From NCBI GenBank assembly GCA_945860385.1, contig CAMAQD010000008.1, positions 68,348 through 132,347 on the forward strand: DNA of 64,000 nucleotides. Reading direction: 5' to 3'. Origin of the DNA: Flavobacterium psychrophilum. Its GTDB lineage: Bacteria > Bacteroidota > Bacteroidia > Flavobacteriales > Flavobacteriaceae. A model generated the notes under the pieces. It searched no databases. It was not told the origin of the DNA and saw only the letters and a list, made by a program, of their open reading frames with translations. The translations under genes and the position numbers were made by a program. Shown piece by piece: positions 59,920 through 64,000 of this stretch (position 1 is the first letter of the stretch; every line of letters begins with the position of its first letter).

Positions 59920-61770
59920 TTAATTTTGGCTAGCCAGTTTTATGACTAATTCAGCCTCCGAATTTGGAAGTATTGTGGTTTCAAAACCAACGCGTAGTGT
60001 ACCCGGATTATCCTGATCGAAGGTATTTGTTGGTTCGTTACTCCATATTTTCATTGTTACTGATGCTGGTGAATCTACGGTTAAAATCATTTTTTGTCCG
60101 TCTTTGGTTAGTTCAATCTGATGGTCACCTACAATTTTCGCATCCTTAGGGGCAACCATTTGCCAAGCTATATTTGCTGACTTTTCGTTAGTCTTGATTT
60201 TATCATTGACGTGCAAATCGTTTTTGCCATCCAGATATACTTTGCGAATAACTTGTTGAACGCTGTTGGCAAAAATGGGGGATAAATCGAGTTCAGCGCC
60301 TTTACTATCATTAGTTTGAAAGGTATTTATCATTTTAGCTTCTCCTGCTACCAAGTGTTTTTCTCCGTTAATAGTTAAAGTGGAATGTCCTGTATTGCCC
60401 AAACGAAAAATATCCCATCGTTGTCCTTCTTGTTTGTTATTCCAAAGATCAACACCTTTGCTCTCCAAAGTGATATAGGATTGCAAGCCTAATTCTAAAG
60501 CCCAACGAACGCCATTTTTTTCATACACAAACGAACCTGCGTCCATATGCCCGTGAGAGGCATTGGCTCTGCCGCTAACTACGCCTAAGTAAGCATCGTT
60601 TTTATCATTCCAACCGCTTCGATAAATAAAAATGGGTTTTGCACCCTGACTACTATAAAAATTGGTATTGGGTACTTTTGTTGTTTCAAATTTTACATCT
60701 TTTGAAAAAATTAAGACATTCGGCAACATACCGCCATTATCTCCTTTAGCCAATTTAGCCAGCGTTTTTTGCTCATGAAATAGTATTGATGCATCGTTAA
60801 GTTTTGCACTGAACCAAAACATAGCGGGTTGGAAAGGTGGTTTAGAGCCCGAATCGCCAAAGTTGTAACACAAACCAGAAGGTGCTAACATCATCAGCAT
60901 ATAATAAGGAGTGTTCATAAAACCTTTGTCTTGGGATAGTTTATAATCAGTTCCTAAAGCACTCTCAAGAGCTGCCATCATTGTAACCTGAAAACCAGTT
61001 CCATAACCCCAATACGAATACCCTTCTGGATAAGCGCCATCCGGACCATAACTTTGCATTGCCAAAGGGATTGATTGCACTGATTTTTCAATAATTCCTT
61101 TTGATATTTCGGGTTCTTCGTCATAAATAGCCAAAGCTCCGAGTACCAAACCAGCATTACACACCTGATTCCAATTATTAGAAGACTTATAAAAACTGGT
61201 ATATTTTTCGTTACCGGCAGGAGTAAATGCTTTGTCAATAATGGCTTTTCGCACTTTTTCACGAGTTGTTTCTGAAAGTGTATCAAATAACCAATCGTAG
61301 CCTATGGCGACGGCCATTGTCATCCCTGCAACATCTAAAAAGTGAGAAGGATTCCAATCTTCAAAATCACAAACAGCTACTAATTCTTTCTCTGCTCGAT
61401 TAGCATATTTGAGGTCAGATGTCATTCGATACGCATAAGATAAGAAGTAAATACGTTTGAAAGCTTCATTCGAAACTGCTAATAATCTTTTACCTTTGAG
61501 TACGCGTTCTGATGGGGACTTCGATAGAATTTTATCAGCATCATCTATAATAGCTTGATGTACTAACAACATACTTGGATTGTTCTGAATCAATGCGTTG
61601 ATTTTTTTTTCTTCGCCTTGTTTCAACAATAATCTTGGATGAGCAGCAATTTTTTCTGAAACCGTACTTAGTGCAGTTAAAGTTTTATGTGCCGATATGG
61701 ATTTTGCAGCGCAACTAAAAAATAGAGTAGCGCTGAAAATAAGAAATAGTAAGATGTGTTTTTTTAACAT
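59920..61770 (-). CDS. Heparinase II/III-like polysaccharide lyase lipoprotein
   Basis: 616 residues. Lipoprotein signal with lipidated Cys20 (LIFSATLFFSCAAKS). An N-terminal alpha/alpha toroid (HPRLLLKQGEEKKINALI; DVAGMTMAVAIGYDWLFDTL; SSNNWNQVCNAGLVLGALAI, with the conserved Asn-Trp-Asn segment) is followed by a C-terminal heparinase II/III beta domain starting near GHMDAGSFVYEKNGVRWALE. Such enzymes cleave uronic-acid-containing glycans by beta-elimination, yielding 4,5-unsaturated uronates. I do not assign a PL family. The presence of KduI/KduD upstream supports a uronate substrate. It is probably on the outer-membrane surface or periplasmic face. An 89-base gap with a hairpin separates it from the SDR gene. 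Confidence 0.85.
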   Translation of the reverse strand: MLKKHILLFLIFSATLFFSCAAKSISAHKTLTALSTVSEKIAAHPRLLLKQGEEKKINALIQNNPSMLLVHQAIIDDADKILSKSPSERVLKGKRLLAVSNEAFKRIYFLSYAYRMTSDLKYANRAEKELVAVCDFEDWNPSHFLDVAGMTMAVAIGYDWLFDTLSETTREKVRKAIIDKAFTPAGNEKYTSFYKSSNNWNQVCNAGLVLGALAIYDEEPEISKGIIEKSVQSIPLAMQSYGPDGAYPEGYSYWGYGTGFQVTMMAALESALGTDYKLSQDKGFMNTPYYMLMMLAPSGLCYNFGDSGSKPPFQPAMFWFSAKLNDASILFHEQKTLAKLAKGDNGGMLPNVLIFSKDVKFETTKVPNTNFYSSQGAKPIFIYRSGWNDKNDAYLGVVSGRANASHGHMDAGSFVYEKNGVRWALELGLQSYITLESKGVDLWNNKQEGQRWDIFRLGNTGHSTLTINGEKHLVAGEAKMINTFQTNDSKGAELDLSPIFANSVQQVIRKVYLDGKNDLHVNDKIKTNEKSANIAWQMVAPKDAKIVGDHQIELTKDGQKMILTVDSPASVTMKIWSNEPTNTFDQDNPGTLRVGFETTILPNSEAELVIKLASQN

Positions 61771-61798
61771 CTGAGTTTATTGTATAAAAGTTTACTGC

Positions 61799-61830
61799 AA
61801 ATTATGCCCTAACTATTCAAGGCATAATTT
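61799..61830. repeat. Hairpin inside the polysaccharide operon
   Basis: A perfect 10-base inverted repeat (61799-61808 with 61821-61830, 12-base loop) lies in the largest gap of the operon, between the SDR and lyase genes. Without a T tract it could be an RNA-processing or stabilising structure rather than a terminator. Confidence 0.55.
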
Positions 61831-61859
61831 GAATTTAAAATTAGTACCAATTGAAAGAA

Positions 61860-62654
61860 TTAATCCTCGTTAGACGGTTTTCCGATAGTAGCCAAGATTC
61901 CTCCATCTACATACAGAATATGCCCATTTACAAAATCACTCGCTTTAGATGATAAAAAGATCGCAGCACCTTGCAAATCTTCAGGATCTCCCCAACGAGC
62001 CGCTGGTGTTCTACTGATGATAAAATCATTGAATGGATGTCCATCCACTCGAATTGGAGCGGTCTGACTTGTTGCAAAATAACCTGGACCGATTCCGTTA
62101 GTTTGAATATTAAACTTAGCCCATTCGGTAGCCATATTTTTAGTTAGCATTTTCAAACCTCCTTTTGCTGCAGCATAAGCACTTACTGAATCTCTTCCTA
62201 ATTCACTCATCATCGAACAGATGTTGATGATTTTTCCACCGCCACGTTGAATCATTCCTTTGGCAACATTTTTAGAAACAATAAAAGGACTAATCAAATC
62301 TACTGTAATTACTGCTGTAAAGTCTTCTACAGTCATATCTACGATAGGTGTTCTTTTGATAATTCCTGCATTGTTGATCAAAATATCGATAGGTCCAACT
62401 TCGGCTTCAATTTTTTGAATACTAGCGATTACTGCTTCTTCGTCAGTAACATCAAAAAGGTATCCATAGGCTTCAATTCCAACTGATTTGTACTCCGCCA
62501 CAGCATTATCCACTGCTTCTTGTGACGAACGATCGTTTACCACAATTTTAGCTCCGGCCTGACCCAATCCTTTTGCCATAGCCATTCCTAATCCGTGTAC
62601 TCCTCCTGTAATTAGAGCTGTTTTTCCTTTTAAATCAAATAAGTGTATTGACAT
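61860..62654 (-). CDS. kduD: KduD-like SDR (2-dehydro-3-deoxygluconate 5-dehydrogenase / gluconate 5-dehydrogenase)
   Basis: 264 residues. Classical SDR features: cofactor loop TALITGGVHGLGMAMAKGL, NNAGIIKR, catalytic Ser in NICSMMSELGR, Tyr-x-x-x-Lys in SAYAAAKGG, and the C-terminal FVNGHILYVDGG. By sequence it resembles gluconate 5-dehydrogenase/KduD. Context decides: one gene upstream is DUF4861 and before that KduI, whose product 2,5-diketo-3-deoxygluconate is the KduD substrate. So NAD-linked formation of 2-keto-3-deoxygluconate in the cytoplasm is the likely role. The 2-keto-3-deoxygluconate kinase and aldolase are not in the window. Confidence 0.85.
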   Translation of the reverse strand: MSIHLFDLKGKTALITGGVHGLGMAMAKGLGQAGAKIVVNDRSSQEAVDNAVAEYKSVGIEAYGYLFDVTDEEAVIASIQKIEAEVGPIDILINNAGIIKRTPIVDMTVEDFTAVITVDLISPFIVSKNVAKGMIQRGGGKIINICSMMSELGRDSVSAYAAAKGGLKMLTKNMATEWAKFNIQTNGIGPGYFATSQTAPIRVDGHPFNDFIISRTPAARWGDPEDLQGAAIFLSSKASDFVNGHILYVDGGILATIGKPSNED

Positions 62655-62677
62655 AATTTTTATATTTTATTTTATAT

Positions 62678-63808
62678 TTATTTCAAGTTTATAAGTAAGG
62701 GTGTTTGTTTTTGTTTTTGAAAGTTTTCCAAATAGCTGTTCCATTGACTGCTATTGGCTATTTTTCCTGCTTTGTCCCAAACTGCACCGGTGTAATAAAT
62801 GATAGGTTCATTGTTTTTCACCATAGTTTTGGCGAGTATTTGTTTTTCGTTTACCAGCATAGTACTCACTGGAGTTGTTAGAATAGCACCAATTCCGGTA
62901 GTTCCGTATTCGACGTGTGTCGGTTCCCAATAAGCCATCATTCCTTGTTTTTCGTTTAAGGACAGGATTCCTGCTTCGGGTCTTTTTATAATTCCGACCA
63001 CTACAGGCATCGGTTTTTCGCCCTCAAAAGAATAGACATTTTCGATGCGATTGAGTTGTGAACCCGCATCCAATGAAATCGTTCTGGTAGCTTTTACTTT
63101 TGTTCCGCCTGCAACCCAAGTATCAAAAATCAACTGAAAAGTAGTTCGCAAAGGACCATTATCTAAGACTTTCCATTGATTATAATTACCCGAATAGCGA
63201 ACTGTATCGTTAATATAAGGTGCCATATTTCCAGCTCCCAGAGAAAATCCAACGTGGTAATAATCCATTCCATCGCCGTGGTCAATGTGGTAATCGCCTT
63301 TTTTGTAGCGTTCGTTGATAATCATTCTACTAGTACGTTTTACCCATACATCCAATCCATAAGCGTCTTCTTTTGTTTTCTCAAGAGCTTTGCCATAAGC
63401 ACGAAAGGCAATATTGTCATTTTCCCAAGCAAAATCGTCTTTACGTTCAGGAACGTAACGACCGTAGGTTTTGACCACTACATTTTCGGGTTTCCCTTTT
63501 TGAATGGTAATTGAAAGAGTAGCATTTGCTTTTACATCTACTTGAAGCAAAAGGTTTTGAATCGCTTTGAGACCACGATGCTCCAATTGAAAAGGAATTT
63601 GCTTCTTGGTTTTATCGTTAATCACAATAAATGCAGTAGTATCGATTTGAGGATATTTAGATACAACAGCGTCCCATTTTACCGATACGACCGTTTCTTT
63701 AAAATCTAGATTTGACTTGTTTTCGATGCTAATATTCGCTTTGGTTTGCGCAAAAAATGCTGTTGGCAATAAAAAAAAGATTCCGAAAAAATATTTTATA
63801 CAGTTCAT
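62678..63808 (-). CDS. DUF4861 secreted protein
   Basis: 376 residues from the ATG at 63808; a TTG two codons upstream is less likely. Signal peptide MNCIKYFFGIFFLLPTAFFA. DUF4861 hallmarks: early SIENKSNLDFKETVVSVKWD, PFQLEHRG, FRAYGKALEKTKEDAYGLDVW, the DYHIDHGDGMDYYHVGFSLG segment and MAYWEPTHVEYGTTGIGA late. The family recurs in uronate-polysaccharide loci next to kduI and kduD. It has a beta-sandwich look and several conserved His and Asp residues, so a glycosidase or lyase-type role is conceivable, but I know of no settled activity. It lies 6 bases after kduI and 23 before the SDR gene. Confidence 0.82.
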   Translation of the reverse strand: MNCIKYFFGIFFLLPTAFFAQTKANISIENKSNLDFKETVVSVKWDAVVSKYPQIDTTAFIVINDKTKKQIPFQLEHRGLKAIQNLLLQVDVKANATLSITIQKGKPENVVVKTYGRYVPERKDDFAWENDNIAFRAYGKALEKTKEDAYGLDVWVKRTSRMIINERYKKGDYHIDHGDGMDYYHVGFSLGAGNMAPYINDTVRYSGNYNQWKVLDNGPLRTTFQLIFDTWVAGGTKVKATRTISLDAGSQLNRIENVYSFEGEKPMPVVVGIIKRPEAGILSLNEKQGMMAYWEPTHVEYGTTGIGAILTTPVSTMLVNEKQILAKTMVKNNEPIIYYTGAVWDKAGKIANSSQWNSYLENFQKQKQTPLLINLK

Positions 63809-63814
63809 AATCAA

Positions 63815-64000
63815 CTATTTTAAATCGTTAATGGCACAATGATCCATATCACCATAGTCTAAATTTTCACCAGCCATTCCCCAAATAAAAGTATAGTTGG
63901 AAGTTCCTGCACCTGAGTGAATAGACCAATTCGGAGAGATTACAGCCTGATTGTTTTGCATCCAGATGTGTCGAGTTTCTTGAGGCTCTCCCATAAAATG
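63815..64000 (-). CDS. kduI: 5-keto-4-deoxyuronate isomerase (3' end only)
   Basis: The last 61 codons plus stop of a gene cut by the right window edge. The segment [20 protein letters not shown] and the following [20 protein letters not shown], then [16 protein letters not shown], are the conserved C-terminal cupin part of KduI; the HxxxxE and late His residues bind zinc. The enzyme isomerises 5-keto-4-deoxyuronate, the spontaneous form of unsaturated uronate released by lyases, to 2,5-diketo-3-deoxygluconate. First visible gene of the operon; upstream genes, probably including importers, lie outside. Confidence 0.92.
   Translation of the reverse strand, partial: HFMGEPQETRHIWMQNNQAVISPNWSIHSGAGTSNYTFIWGMAGENLDYGDMDHCAINDLK

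Noticed and set aside
1..64000. tRNA, rRNA, prophage or intact transposase
   Set aside because: No T-loop GGTTCGA-type signatures, rRNA blocks, integrase or transposase motifs were seen on reading both strands; a covariance-model scan would be needed to exclude small RNAs.

Overview
The window looks like chromosomal DNA of a Flavobacterium-like member of the Bacteroidota. It is AT-rich, and upstream regions repeatedly carry the Bacteroidota -7 promoter element TAnnTTTG rather than a sigma70 -10 box. Ribosome-binding sites are not Shine-Dalgarno-like. A type IX secretion gene (porQ) is present, and many short secreted proteins have signal peptides ending in Ala-Gln. I see no tRNA, rRNA, CRISPR array, prophage or intact insertion sequence.

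Left part, 0-13.5 kb, mostly minus strand: the 5' end of an acyl-CoA thioesterase, a collapsed remnant of a large DNA methyltransferase, a DUF481 outer-membrane protein, malic enzyme, a CAP-domain lipoprotein, the porQ-cmk pair, lon, a two-repeat lipoprotein, a UMF1-family transporter and an amino-acid permease. From 13.8 to 20.6 kb there are sdaA, a YeiH-type exporter and a DUF2809 protein on the plus strand, then kup with a KdpDE-like two-component pair on the minus strand.

Middle part, 20.8-31.1 kb, plus strand: panB, a two-gene glycosyltransferase unit (GT2 plus ArnT-like GT39), an RluA pseudouridine synthase, an overlapping aldehyde dehydrogenase/nitroreductase pair, a polytopic membrane protein, a YpfJ-type zinc metallopeptidase, a small secreted protein, a GNAT acetyltransferase and an RhlE-like helicase. 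The last two genes are bracketed by copies of a 25-base dispersed repeat. A ComM-like ATPase follows on the minus strand. At 33.1-39.9 kb lies a periplasmic amidohydrolase cluster: one 998-residue two-domain protein, two tandem 433-residue paralogues that have lost the metal-binding HxH motif, and a dipeptide epimerase. This suggests peptide or cyclic-amide catabolism, but the substrate cannot be read from the sequence.

From 40 to 51.4 kb: an ammonium transporter; a pabB-tilS-dsbD operon, in which pabB carries an in-gene heptanucleotide tandem repeat; DoxX and DUF4349 membrane proteins; lpdA; and a divergent Lrp regulator / PLP-dependent C-S lyase pair with AT-rich palindromes between them. 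A 0.69 kb gene-free stretch follows.

The right end, 52.1-64 kb, is one co-oriented polysaccharide-utilization operon on the minus strand. In transcription order it holds kduI (cut by the window edge), a DUF4861 protein, a KduD-like dehydrogenase, a heparinase-II/III-like lyase lipoprotein, a GH39, a GH29 alpha-L-fucosidase, an aldose-epimerase-like protein, a GH31 and a sulfatase. It ends in a strong terminator. Together these point to breakdown of a sulfated, fucose-containing polysaccharide with uronic acids. The lyase would yield unsaturated uronates, which KduI and KduD convert to 2-keto-3-deoxygluconate. SusC/SusD-like import genes are not in the window and may lie beyond the right edge.
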